From positions 150,972,945 to 151,036,944 of the forward strand of contig CM043950.1 of the NCBI GenBank assembly GCA_014529385.2: a stretch of DNA of 64,000 nucleotides, written 5' to 3'. Below, piece by piece: positions 39,629 to 49,587 of this stretch. The stretch comes from Adiantum capillus-veneris. Its lineage: Eukaryota > Streptophyta > Polypodiopsida > Polypodiales > Pteridaceae. The translations under genes were made by a program, and so were the position numbers. The stretch's first letter is position 1; the number at the start of each line of letters is the position of its first letter. Under the pieces are notes generated by a model that saw nothing but the letters and a program-made list of their open reading frames with translations, was not told the DNA's origin and did not search any database.

Positions 39629-40286
39629 TGTTAAGTACGGAGCCTGATTTATCTTTGTAATTTTCTGTGGTAAAAGCGCACATTTGTAAGGCCCCCATTA
39701 TGAGGAGAAGCCATCGTGCGTGAAGGAAAATCACTCACCGGAAACCAAAATTTTCACGGACAAGAATCAGGGGCAACCTTAAAGGCCGGAATATTCTTTT
39801 TCGCTGGAATATTATGGCCGGACGGCGGCCGGAAAGTGGTCGGAAAACAACCGGTCGGTTCGCCGGTAGTGAATGGCCGATGGCCGGTGGTCGGAAGTCA
39901 ATGGCCGGTGGCCGGTGGTCGGAAGTCAATGGCCGGTGGCCGGTGGCCGAATTCAAAAGCGGACTTGTCTTCTCAAGGGCGGCCACACATGGGCGGATTG
40001 GAGGGTCCGATTTGGACTTATTCGCACAAGGGCGGCTATACATGGCTGTCTCTCATAAGAGAGGGCAGCCCTTTTGGCCTATAAAAGGAGGCCATTTCTA
40101 CACACATTTCATAGTGTGAAGTTGATGCAACAAGGTGAGTGTGAGGTGGTGAGAGTGAAGCAAGGCGGGAGCTCTATCAAGGGTTTAATCCCTTTGTAAA
40201 CTAATTCTTCTTTTGAAGTACTAAAGCCATTGAGTGGCTGCTTTCCCGTGGACGTAGCCCACATTGGGTGAACCACGTATATCGTG

Positions 40287-40357
<71 letters not shown>

Positions 40358-40446
40358 CTACTCTATAATCTCGTGTATATAAATCTGTCTCTCTCCATTA
40401 AGTAATCTACTCAATTATCTATTTAGCTACGTCTTATTTTCCAACA
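39629..40446 (+). mobile_element. 3' LTR of copia element C3
   Basis: The 818-bp partner of 36197-36985 runs from TGTTAAGTACGG to TTCCAACA and is followed by target duplication ACCAT (40447-40451). Its CT run is at 40291-40354. Together the ends define a 4250-bp insertion. Confidence 0.97.
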
Positions 40447-40451
40447 ACCAT

Positions 40452-40974
40452 TGTGTTGCTGGACTTAAGGAGACTCTCTGGAGCAAATTTTGTTAAATTC
40501 TGAGCATATAGACATACTACGCGTAGGATGTCTCTAGGCTAGTTTTAGGGTCCAACTGTACTTTTGACCATACAGAAGTGTTCACAGTGTCACAAAGATC
40601 CCAAATCTTCTTTCAAAATTGAATTTGGACTCATTTTGACCAGTCTAAACTGCATTTCATTGTTTTGGCCATAACTTTCACAAACGGTATCGGATCGGAA
40701 AAAATTTTATATCAAAACGTAGCCTGAGAGCGGCTCTACAGATCTTAGAGCAAAACATGAACTAAATGGTTGCCGTACGATTTTGAAAAAAAAAATCGTT
40801 TAAGGCCTCAAAATTCATCCGCAAGTTAGGGGTGTTTAAAAGCGACAATTTGCGAGAATTGTGACGAAACGGTTGCGGTTTTGGACATAGTTTCGACTTT
40901 TTCCTAACCAAAGCACTTGAACACAGTGGACTAAGTCTACTTGAACCAAGCAAAAGCTCTTAAGCCCAGAAATC
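40452..40974 (+). other. G2 leader: last palindromic unit and untranslated region
   Basis: The palindromic array of G2 resumes after C3, with one unit centred on 40521. Unique sequence then leads to the gag start. I could not recognise a primer site or an LTR end here. A (A)9 tract at about 40788 is the only other landmark. Confidence 0.55.
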
Positions 40975-43876
40975 ATGTCTACCCTAGATTCAAACGCAGC
41001 TTACACAAGCTTAGAGATCCCGACGATAGAGGAATATCCTCCCACAATGGATCTTCCAAAACTTGCAATTGATAAAGATCCATCGTATTGAGAGAGTTTG
41101 GATGATTGGTCATGAGAGTGAAGGACTATATAGATACATTGACTACAATGAGGTCAATCTTTATAGGTGCTTAGATCCATACCTAGAAGAGATAATTGAT
41201 TACAAGCTCTTATATGTCTACACATATGGAGTCGACTGTCAATGGAGATCTATAGTTGTCGACAAGTATGGATGAGAATACAGAGTTGTAGAAAGCACAA
41301 ATCCACAGACTGTACTAGAAAGAGGTGGATATTTGGTCAATGAAGGACCACAAATGCCTCCACCAAACACGAGAATTCCTATAGGAGTTCCAAGAAGAGA
41401 GCCACCAGGATTCCCTTCAAGAGCGATAACGAGAGAAGGATTGGGAGAGTCTCTGGTTAGACTTGTAGACAATCGACGAGTTAGACCATCCCAAGTCCAG
41501 AAATGGGTAAACATAAAATACTCCGGAGATAAAGATCCGAGAGATCACGTAGCGGCTTTTAGAAGAGTGATTAGAGCAGAGGAAGTTTCAGATTTTGCGA
41601 CACAGTTTGCGGGATTTGGATTGACTCTAGAAGATGATGCAGCTACATGGTTCGACTCGGTGGAAAAATGGGATTTTGAGACCCTAGATGAGCTGTTTGA
41701 GGAGTTTATTGAAGAATTCTCGCCAAAAGGCATTGCTCACAACACGGTCTCGCAACTCCATAGATTCAAACAGAAAGAGGATGAATCAGTACGCAAAGCA
41801 TAATTACGGCTCAAGAGATATGTTAAGCTCCGTCCGAGAGCGGAATTACCTACGCAAGCACGATTGATGTTAATCTTTATCCAGGGAATGACAGATGAGG
41901 GCCTTCAGAGGGATCTGCATATGATAGGGAGGATGACGCTAAACGAGTTGATCAAAGAAGCTCTTTATCTAGTGGATAACTGTGAGGCATACAAAGAAAA
42001 GGACTTAAAGAGTCAAGGAGATGACACATCCTCTCAGCACAGTGTTTCACAGATAAGTGAGTCCATTGACAAGCCAATGGCACCTATTGATCAAGAAAAG
42101 CTTATTGACGACTTGGTCAAGAGGTTGATTCCTCTTGTAAGGTCTGATTTGGGAGAGCTGAAGTGGTGTGAAATTGAGAGAAAATGGACGAGCCATACGG
42201 GAGAAGAGTGTTATTATAGCATGGAAAATGCTAGGGAGAGGTATGTACAACCTATTCTAGAAGCACCTACACCACCTAGATACATTACGGGGAATGCGCC
42301 AAAACCAGTAGGAGTTTTAAGGCCACAGCTTGTCTTAGGACAACAACCTCCGCTGCCAAGTGCTAGAATGCCGGTAGACATGAGATACATGCCAATGATG
42401 GAAGCATCAAATAAACCAACGCCAGTACTAGCTACAATGTGGTATAGCAACCAATGTGAGTACTACCCTTCAGAGCAACAAAATGTGAGAGAAACACATG
42501 GAGTGGTGAGGCCTGTACAACCTCCACCTCCTGGGTTTCAGTCAAAAGAAAGAAGGTATGAAATGGACGAAAGGACATTGCGATTCATTGCAAATAACGG
42601 CTTATCTAGGTCAAAGCTTGCTTATAGCCAAGAGAAAATGCTAAAAGAATCTGCTCAACAAGAGACACATTGTCACAAAAGTTGTGACAACCACTTGGTC
42701 AAACAATGTCCTCATACGGAGATCACTGAAGTAAATGTCTATTGTCTTGAGTGTGGCATCACTCACTTGATCCCCGATTTCCCAAAAAACCCTAACCAAA
42801 TCAGGAAAATCATGACAAATGTATCAGGGATTGTTCAGCTCCCTAGTAGCTCAAAAAATGAAAATGTTGTACCAGTGCAAGTGGTTACGAGAGCACAAGC
42901 TCAAAAGAAAGCTAATGAGAATCCAGAGACAAAGAACACGGAAAGTGACACGAGTCCAAAGACAGATGATGGACCAAAGACATACGCACCTAGTCAGAAA
43001 ACCAAGAGCAAACGAAATAGTTGGAAAGCTAGAAAGACTAGGATGAAAGCACGCAGGGAACGAGAGCAAAAATCACTAGCTGAGAAGCTTACCGAAGCTC
43101 AGGAGAAGATAAAACAACATGAGGAAAAGGAGGCACCTTCTCTTACACAGATGGTTAAACCTCTAGAAGAACCATCCACGGATGAGAAACCGAGAAGTGC
43201 TTGTTCGGGAGGATCTGTGTTGGTAGAGAAGGTTAATGAGACATTAGATGCCCTCTCGAAAGCCTATGATGCGAGGCTCAAAAACAATCAAACCCAAGAA
43301 CACAGGTGGATGACATATCCCTATGCGGAACTAGAAAAGCAAAGGTTTGAAATGTGCCATAAAATGATTCAAACAGCCCAAGATTTACTAGAACCACCAG
43401 GTGCAAAACCTGAGGATGTGATCCGTGTCATGCCTACACAAGTAATCCCACCAAACCAGGAACTAAAAGAGCCACACTCTAGTCATGAGAACAGACCAAA
43501 CCTCAAAGACCCAGCATTAGAACCAAGGATAGTACTGAATACCACGGATAACTCTTTCGAGGGATTTCACCAAGCTATACCTGAGGATTGTAAAGAGATA
43601 GATGGTCTTGACGAATTGTGGAAACAATTCAGAGAGGCCAATGAATCCGATGACCTAAGAAGACGAGTAGACAAGACTGGTGATGAACGAGGAGTGTTTC
43701 TACCACCAATAGAGGAATTTGAGACTGGATCTCAAATGAATCTAGACGTGCGATCATACTGGGGTGACAAAGGATCTGTACAATCTATGGATAGTCAACC
43801 CAATTCGCTAAGAACACTACCGTCCTACATGGGAGAGTACGAGACCAAGTCAGATGTGGTTGCAGTCCCATCATAG
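40975..43876 (+). pseudogene. Gypsy element G2, gag
   Basis: The gag probably starts at ATG 40975 (MSTLDSNAAYTSLEIPTIEE). A frameshift near 41063 leads into a frame that stays open to 43876 with stops only at 41273-41275 and 41801-41803. The capsid domain is FRRVIRAEEVSDFATQFAGF, then GLTLEDDAATWFDSV and LDELFEEFIEEFSPKG (41560-41740). A zinc-like cluster HCHKSCDNHLVKQCPH and YCLECGITHLI lies near 42670-42770. A lysine-rich coiled stretch (43000-43140) follows. The ORF is long for gag, about 930 codons. It is the same family as G3. Confidence 0.85.
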
Positions 43877-44845
43877 AGACTGTCTCCCAACAAAGCCATC
43901 GATTCAAAGGGGCTAGTAGATATTCTATCTACCCCAGTCACTTGTACAATAATGTTAGCCGAGTTGCTCAGAATAAGACCAAACATGTGGGCTAATGTGG
44001 GTAAATGTCTAGAGAAATTTGGTGTAAAAACCCTAATGACTCAAATCAAGGAAGGCATCAAAGAGCTTGAAATTCCTCAACTAAATACTAGGCCAGTGCC
44101 ATTAAACAAAGTAGGCGAGTATTACGAGGGAGAAGATGGAAAAACCACCCTTCCTGTGGAATTCAATGGTGTAAAAACCATGGCAATCCTTGACAGTGGA
44201 GCTGGCGTGGCCATTGCAACCAAAGAGGTTTGGAAAAAATGGGGAAAACCTGCCTTGATATCCACACGAATGACCCTGCAGCTTGCAGACGGACACAAGG
44301 AAAATCCCATAGGACTTCTAGAAAAAGTACTTGTTACTTCTTGTGGCATTGAATATGAACACACTTTTGCTGTTGTTGACTTTGGCAAGAAGAACAACTA
44401 TGACATCATTCTGGAAAGACCATTCATGCGACAATTGAAAATGGTCCAAGATTGGGGTTATGACCATATATACCTGAGACATATGGAAACCATAACAAAG
44501 ATAAACTTGAGGGACCATAGCTATAGGGATGTGACGAGAACACCGGTTGAGGAGTTTGATTCCGCCACAGTAGCAGGATCAGAACCTCCAGCTTGGTTAG
44601 GTAAGCCTAAAGAATTGTGGATGTGTGGAGCTTCACAATGTGGTAGCTTGAAATGTGAGGAATGTATCCTAGAGCGGGTTATAGAGGATAAGGACTATAT
44701 CCCAGAACCATTTCCTGAAGAAGAGTTAGAGCCTTTTGGATGGGAACACATCTTGGCTACTCTGGACGTGTGCGCCCTGGAGGATGCTCCCAAAACAAAG
44801 TTTGTGATGAAAATGGCTATGATGTCGTTCCTTATTTTGCAGTGA
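43877..44845 (+). pseudogene. Gypsy element G2, protease
   Basis: It continues in the gag frame after the TAG at 43874-43876. The aspartic-protease active site is VKTMAILDSGAGVAIATKEV (44170-44230). LQLADGHKENPIGLLEKVLV (44279-44340) and the second block NNYDIILERPFMRQLKMVQD (44393-44455) follow, an arrangement typical of retropepsin-like gypsy proteases. DSG is intact, so the domain itself could fold. A frame change around 44740-44845 leads to the acidic region that follows. No RT is found downstream. Confidence 0.87.
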
Positions 44846-45911
44846 GTGTAATCCAAGAAAACGAAGAGAACCAGACATCAACAAGCTCTCGAAATAAGGA
44901 GCACACAAAGAAATGTGGAGAATCAAAAGATGAAGAAGACGACGAGTTCTATGACTCCGTAGAACACTTCGAGCTTCAAGAAGATCAACGACTTGGGAAT
45001 CAATGTCATCGCTACACAAGTAAAGTGCATCAAAAGTGGATTCCAAAGTCCTTGGTGAAGACACAGCCAGCACAAGCATCCTCATACATGGCTCCTAATA
45101 AGGATGCAAAGACTCAGCTAGGAGGAATACGACCAGAGCAATGAGCTAACAATGCTCTAATCAATGGGCTAGAAAAGTACTCCAAGAAACTACCACCCAC
45201 GAGCAAACAGACAGTAACTATCCACTACCATCCAAAAAATCAAGGGAAAGTACAAGAAGTCAACCTTGTTGAGGATAGTAGTGATAGTGATGAATCTTAC
45301 GACCTCCCCTATCATCAACTCAGGCCATCACTATCACCAACCCCTTCAGCAACAACCACGACAGGTCAAAAGAACATGACAACAAGTCAAAGCCAAAAAG
45401 CTCGACAAATCTGGATACCAAAAAGCCAGATCGGCCAAAAACAGATATGGATCAAGAAGACAAAGATCTCTAATGACAAATCACAAGATCCAACACCAAA
45501 ACAAAAACAAGGAAAGCGTGCACGAACAAGTAAGAATATCACAAAGTCGCAACATTTCAAAACTCAGTTTGGGCTCCAAAGAAGTTGATTCAAGCACCAA
45601 AAAGTCAGGAATTCATTTGGATTCCAAAACAACCACAGTATCAACTTTCAAAGCCAGCATCCCATCACCAACCAAGCGTACAAGGGCTGAAGCAAAGACC
45701 ACTGTCGACTCACACAACAAAAAGGTGGATCCCAAAGAAGTCTCTTCAAACACAAACGAAGCACGGGCAAGTATGGGTTCCCAAACGAGAGCCAGCAACA
45801 AAACAGCCAATAATCGCAAAGAAATGGGTCCCAAAGAAGAACAACAAAACTGCTCTCAGTGCATCGCCGCTTGAATTCTTACAATTCTTCCTACGATTAC
45901 AGTACAGTTAG
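44740..45911 (+). pseudogene. Gypsy element G2, post-protease region with W[IV]PK repeats
   Basis: One frame runs from 44740 to 45588 with a stop at 45142-45144, and then shifts to a second frame ending at 45911. The first part is acidic (SKDEEDDEFYDSVEHFELQE). It is followed by a basic region in which a short Trp motif recurs: QKWIPK, RQIWIPK, KQIWIKK, EFIWIPK, KRWIPKK, GQVWVPK and KKWVPKK. The spacing is irregular, mostly 10-25 residues. No enzyme domain is visible. In a complete gypsy element RT should be near here. It may be a linker or tethering region; its function is unknown. Confidence 0.65.
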
Positions 45912-47567
45912 AAGAGAGCAAGTCGCTTCAATCAAGCAACAATACAGGAGCATCAAAGACCATTACATTGCTTAGAATAGGAAGCCTCACCAACAAATGC
46001 CAATAAGAAAATTGCTTATACCCACATCTTGCACAACATAAATCTTTTCCATGCATTGACTGTGTATGCATAATAGGGATACATTACAAGGCCTACATAG
46101 GCACAACTTTTAATTACCCAAGCACAACACATACCCTTTGCGATACCCTGTCATAAAGGATGACTCCAAATAGGAAGGGGGGAGGCATTCTGAATGCGGA
46201 CCTAACATTATGACTATTAGAGGGCAATGTTTTGTGAGATGCATTGAATTTTTGTGTTTTATTGTGATAATTATTGACGAAATTTAGAGTATATGCCCTC
46301 ATAGTAGAGTTACAGAGGAGTATGGGGACAAAATCCATATATGAGCCCCTAGGGACATGTGTATAGTGTACATAGCATTTAGATTTCTATTTGAATGATA
46401 TTTCTTTTGTTGAGTTTTTTTAAAGATTTTCTTTGTTTATTATTAAGAAAAAATAAAAAAAAATCCATAATCCACATGAAGAAAAGACTGACGAAAGGTC
46501 TGTGCACTACAAAGAGACGAAGGTACAGGCAAACGATGAAAATTCACAAAGTATGTCTCAGCAGCCACTACAACAGCCGAAGAACTTGTCACAAAGCAGT
46601 GTCAACATGCAACCGACAAGTCATACAAGTCAGAGTCGAGTAGCTACGCCACAAAATGAGTGAGGTGTTAGTCCCAAAGCTTCAAGTAATATTCTCTGTG
46701 GTCTAAGCGTCTTAGCTATTCTAGGTTCTGCTCAAGCTGGAAGAGTTGAGCATATTTACGTTGTGTCGCTCATGCTGGTATAGGTGAGCAAAAGAGTTGA
46801 AGTCTAAGTACTTAAGTCTGGTGAAGTGAAGCACAAGGTCCAAAAGACACTCACGTACTGAGCATTGTGAGATACGAGTGGAGAAACTTCTACATCGAAA
46901 ACCCTTCTTGGAAAGGTGGAAGCTATTGGGACATCTTTTGATGTCACATGTGCTACATTTATTCCTCGAAACACCCATCATTTCCTTCATTCACATGGCA
47001 TGCTTTTGTTGACAAATTTCTCATATGCATATAGAGTGTCCCATAATCGGCACTTGCATCAGGCACTCTTTCCGTGTTTCACCCAAGCACTCACCTTTCA
47101 TAAACATGTACTTCACATTCAACTGCTCAACTCCAATAAGAGCGTATACCAAAGGCATTTTTTTCCCACCGGGTTTTTTCCCTTTGGTCATCCAGGTTTT
47201 AGACCCTAATCTAAAGACACCTATCACCATCCTCTTGTACATACTCCTTCTACATTAACAATAAGGAAATACTAATCAAATCAATTGACAAATGAATTGG
47301 AGCAACAATTTCATATCATAGCATACTTCTCCTCAATGGCAAGTTGAAGAATGGCCTACAATGACAAAGCTGCAGACAACACTAACAACATGATTGCACA
47401 GGAACAAAGAAGTCCCCAATGAAGAAGAGGAGACATAAAAGAAATCAGAGGATCTCAAAAGATGAATGGTTACGATGATAGACGTCCGCTCTAATGGATC
47501 ATAGTTCTTGTTGTGGTTCGACAAAGATACAAGCAGTGCAACAGATGAAGCCAAAACAACAGCAAAG
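45912..47567. other. G2 3' untranslated region, no gene seen
   Basis: Stops occur in all frames and no RT, RNase H or integrase motif is recognisable. Plus-strand frames at 46395-46643 and 46916-47258 are not supported. The stretch is about 1.6 kb long, so pol was deleted or never present. Confidence 0.5.
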
Positions 47568-47601
47568 TGTTGACCGCTGAGTCAACAACACAACATAACT
47601 C
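47568..47601 (+). repeat. 34-bp copy of the G2 LTR terminus
   Basis: TGTTGACCGCTGAGTCAACA followed by ACACAACATAACTC repeats the first 34 bases of both G2 LTRs with two or three mismatches. It lies immediately upstream of the captured helicase segment. Confidence 0.88.
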
Positions 47602-47606
47602 CTTAC

Positions 47607-48077
47607 AACGTTGTCATTGGCTCACAAGATCAGAAAGCCAATCACTCAATTCTACAGATTGTAGAAGTTGTTTCTGAGAATCACAAATACTCCGAATTGA
47701 CAGATTTTCTGGAGCAAGTGATGGATGGAGCTTTCTCTATCCCTGATGATAAGAGTCAAGTTAAACAACATTGGGTTCTTTTTGAATTTAGATCTGGCAG
47801 TAGACCTATAATGACAGAAGCAGATGCTGCAACTCGGAGCGTGGATGTGAAAGACATAAAGTTCGTCATCAATTATGATTTTCCTGAATCATGTGAAGAC
47901 TATGTACATCGGATTGAACGAACAAGACAAGCTACTGCAATGGCTATAGTCTATACTTTCTTTACAACAACAAAACGACTGCAAAGACCACATTGCCATC
48001 AACAATCAGGTCATGTCGGGGACGACATGAACGCGGAAGGGGGGAATGTTGACCGCTCGGTCAACAACACAAAATAA
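47607..48077 (+). pseudogene. Captured DEAD-box RNA helicase fragment (RH20/DBP2-like)
   Basis: This is an open frame of 157 codons. NVVIGSQDQKANHSILQIVE, then VVSENHKYSEL, matches the start of helicase domain 2 of plant DBP2/RH20-type DEAD-box proteins. DKSQVKQHWVLFEFRSGSRP, then IMTEADAATRSVDVKDIKFV and INYDFPESCEDYVHRIERTR, match the region through motifs V and VI. The frame ends around YTFF. About 35 codons are missing between the EQVMDG and DKSQ blocks. Motif V (ATDVAARGLD) has become EADAATRSVD, and motif VI HRIGRTGR has become HRIERTRQ. ATP-dependent unwinding is therefore lost. The piece lies between a stray LTR terminus and the 3' polypurine tract of G2, so it is carried cargo. No intron is visible. 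Confidence 0.87.
48034..48046 (+). other. Polypurine tract of G2
   Basis: CGGAAGGGGGGAA directly precedes the TGTTGACC terminus of the 3' LTR. Confidence 0.8.
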
Positions 48078-48849
48078 CTCAAGTTTCTTACCAAAGTCTT
48101 ATCTTTTGCAAGTTATGAAATGCTGCGGATTATGGCTATAAACATCATTTGTAATGAGTAGTTATTCTAGTTTCAGAAGCCGGGGTGCAATGGCACTTCC
48201 AGATTGTAAAAACAAAGCCATTTGACCCTTTCAACCCCATTTTTGGTTAAACCTAAGGTAGCCTTAGTATATAAGGTACCTAGGTCATTTTGTAAAGAGA
48301 CTTTTATCATAATCAAAACATTAGCGCTACCGTCTACTGTGTGTGAGAGAGAAAGAGAGTGAGCGTGAGCTTCATCCTCTCGCTACGCCCGGCTCGCTCA
48401 ACACATTGGAGATCCGACTGCACCATTGCTGTAGGCTCGAGGAGAGCTACGCGACGACGCCAAGCATTCCACGCGAGACGAAACGCACACGTCGACGCAT
48501 CTACGAGCTATTTGTGGCCGTAAGTGTATCAAACGATGTCTATTTTCTGCGTGCTAGTAGTCTATAGAATCGTGGCGACATAAGCTACGCATAGGTACTC
48601 ATAAATTTCAGTTTCGGGCACTTTCAAAATTCTATTCTGCCATCCTACGCATTTTCCGTAGATGGGTTTAGAGTGAGGGTTTTGAGTGTAGAAGCTTAGG
48701 GACAGGTGTATCCTAGTGAGGGGATGCTGTTCCTTAAGTTTCGTATGAATCTGGCATGACTAGGTGAGTTACCTTCCGCATGTGTGTATGTGGCTAGGTG
48801 GTGTAGTTGAGAGCAGTGAGGTTCTTGATTGTGGTTTAGTTGGCCTTCC
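48047..48849 (+). mobile_element. 3' LTR of gypsy element G2 (probably truncated)
   Basis: It matches 34363-35165 over 803 bp, from TGTTGACCGCTCGGTC to GGCCTTCC. Beyond 48849 the sequence departs from the 5' side and no CA terminus is evident. The bases before the 5' LTR (GACCT) are not repeated near 48850, so a target duplication could not be found. A TATATAA box is at 48268-48274. Confidence 0.85.
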
Positions 48850-48950
48850 AGAGTGTTGTATGTGTAGGATGGTCTCAGCCTGACAAGCTAAAGAGATTTC
48901 CTTCGTGAGCCTATCGTGTCATCTGTGTCCTTGATTGACATTATGTTGAT

Positions 48951-49538
48951 CTAGGTAGTGTTTGCATGCACTTCATGGGTGTGTGAGTCTTTCCCGTCCA
49001 AAAGACCCAAACGTGCATAAATAGCTTCCACTATGTCTGCTTCATCTGCATACAATAAATTTGCATCTTGCAAAAGATATGCATCTATTACTGCTTCTAA
49101 ATTAGCCTGTATGGATGTGTTGATACTTGCATGGCTTACAGGAGACACCAACTCTAGCTGGTCACATCCACTTCCACTATGCTCCATCTCTTGGTCTTGA
49201 TGTTCCAAGCATACTTGTGTTATAGCTGTAGAAAACTCACCCCAGTTTCTTGCATATACACTTGCATAGTCTTGAACTTGGTGCTTGAAATCATCACTCA
49301 CAAGTTCAACAAATGCTGCAATCATCCGAGCTTCTGGAATTGCTTGAAGCCTCATCTCTGTCACATAGCACTCAAGATATCCTTCTGGATCATAGCCTTC
49401 GAATATATTAAGCTTATTATATACGGATTGCCTAGCGCTTTCAATCGCTTTTTGAATCCGGTCTTCTTCTTCAAGCCATTTGCATCTGTCTGTAAGCTCT
49501 TTCATTTCAGCATATAGCTGCTCCACTTTGCTAGCCAT
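48951..49538 (-). CDS. R2 gag-like protein (N-terminal part, interrupted element)
   Basis: A 195-codon open frame starts at the ATG complement 49536-49538 (MASKVEQLYAEMKELTDRCK). A coiled-coil-like start is followed by a gag/capsid-like domain: NIFEGYDPEGYLECYVTEMR, then IPEARMIAAFVELVSDDFKH and a WGEFSTAI block. R1 has the same block (GIFQGHDPDGHLACYQVEMK, IPEGRMISTFEEVV). An acidic, alanine-rich tail follows and ends at TAG 48951-48953. It lies just inside a candidate primer site and LTR, as a gag should. No nucleic-acid-binding or enzymatic motif is seen. The rest of the element may continue at 34343-34021. Confidence 0.7.
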   Translation of the reverse strand: MASKVEQLYAEMKELTDRCKWLEEEDRIQKAIESARQSVYNKLNIFEGYDPEGYLECYVTEMRLQAIPEARMIAAFVELVSDDFKHQVQDYASVYARNWGEFSTAITQVCLEHQDQEMEHSGSGCDQLELVSPVSHASINTSIQANLEAVIDAYLLQDANLLYADEADIVEAIYARLGLLDGKDSHTHEVHANTT

Positions 49539-49563
49539 CTTTATGTACTCTCACCCCGGCTTG

Positions 49564-49581
49564 TTCACCTCGGGTTCACCA
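49564..49581 (-). other. Candidate primer-binding site of R2
   Basis: The minus strand reads TGGTGAACCCGAGGTGAA a few bases inside the LTR, before the gag start. R1 has TGGTGAACCCGATGTGA in the same place. It starts with TGG as primer sites do, but I could not assign the tRNA. Confidence 0.6.
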
Positions 49582-49587
49582 AAAATA

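Noticed and set aside
35166-40532. Regularly spaced palindromes resembling a CRISPR array
   Set aside because: Units are 120-147 bp, the sequence between palindromes is itself repeated and not unique, no cas-like genes are present, and the setting is a plant retrotransposon leader.
47607-48077. A functional DEAD-box helicase gene
   Set aside because: Only part of domain 2 is present, motifs V and VI are mutated, about 35 codons are missing, and the piece sits inside a retrotransposon.
48850-48960. Target site duplication of G2
   Set aside because: GACCT before the 5' LTR is not found after the 3' LTR, which seems truncated; no duplication is claimed.
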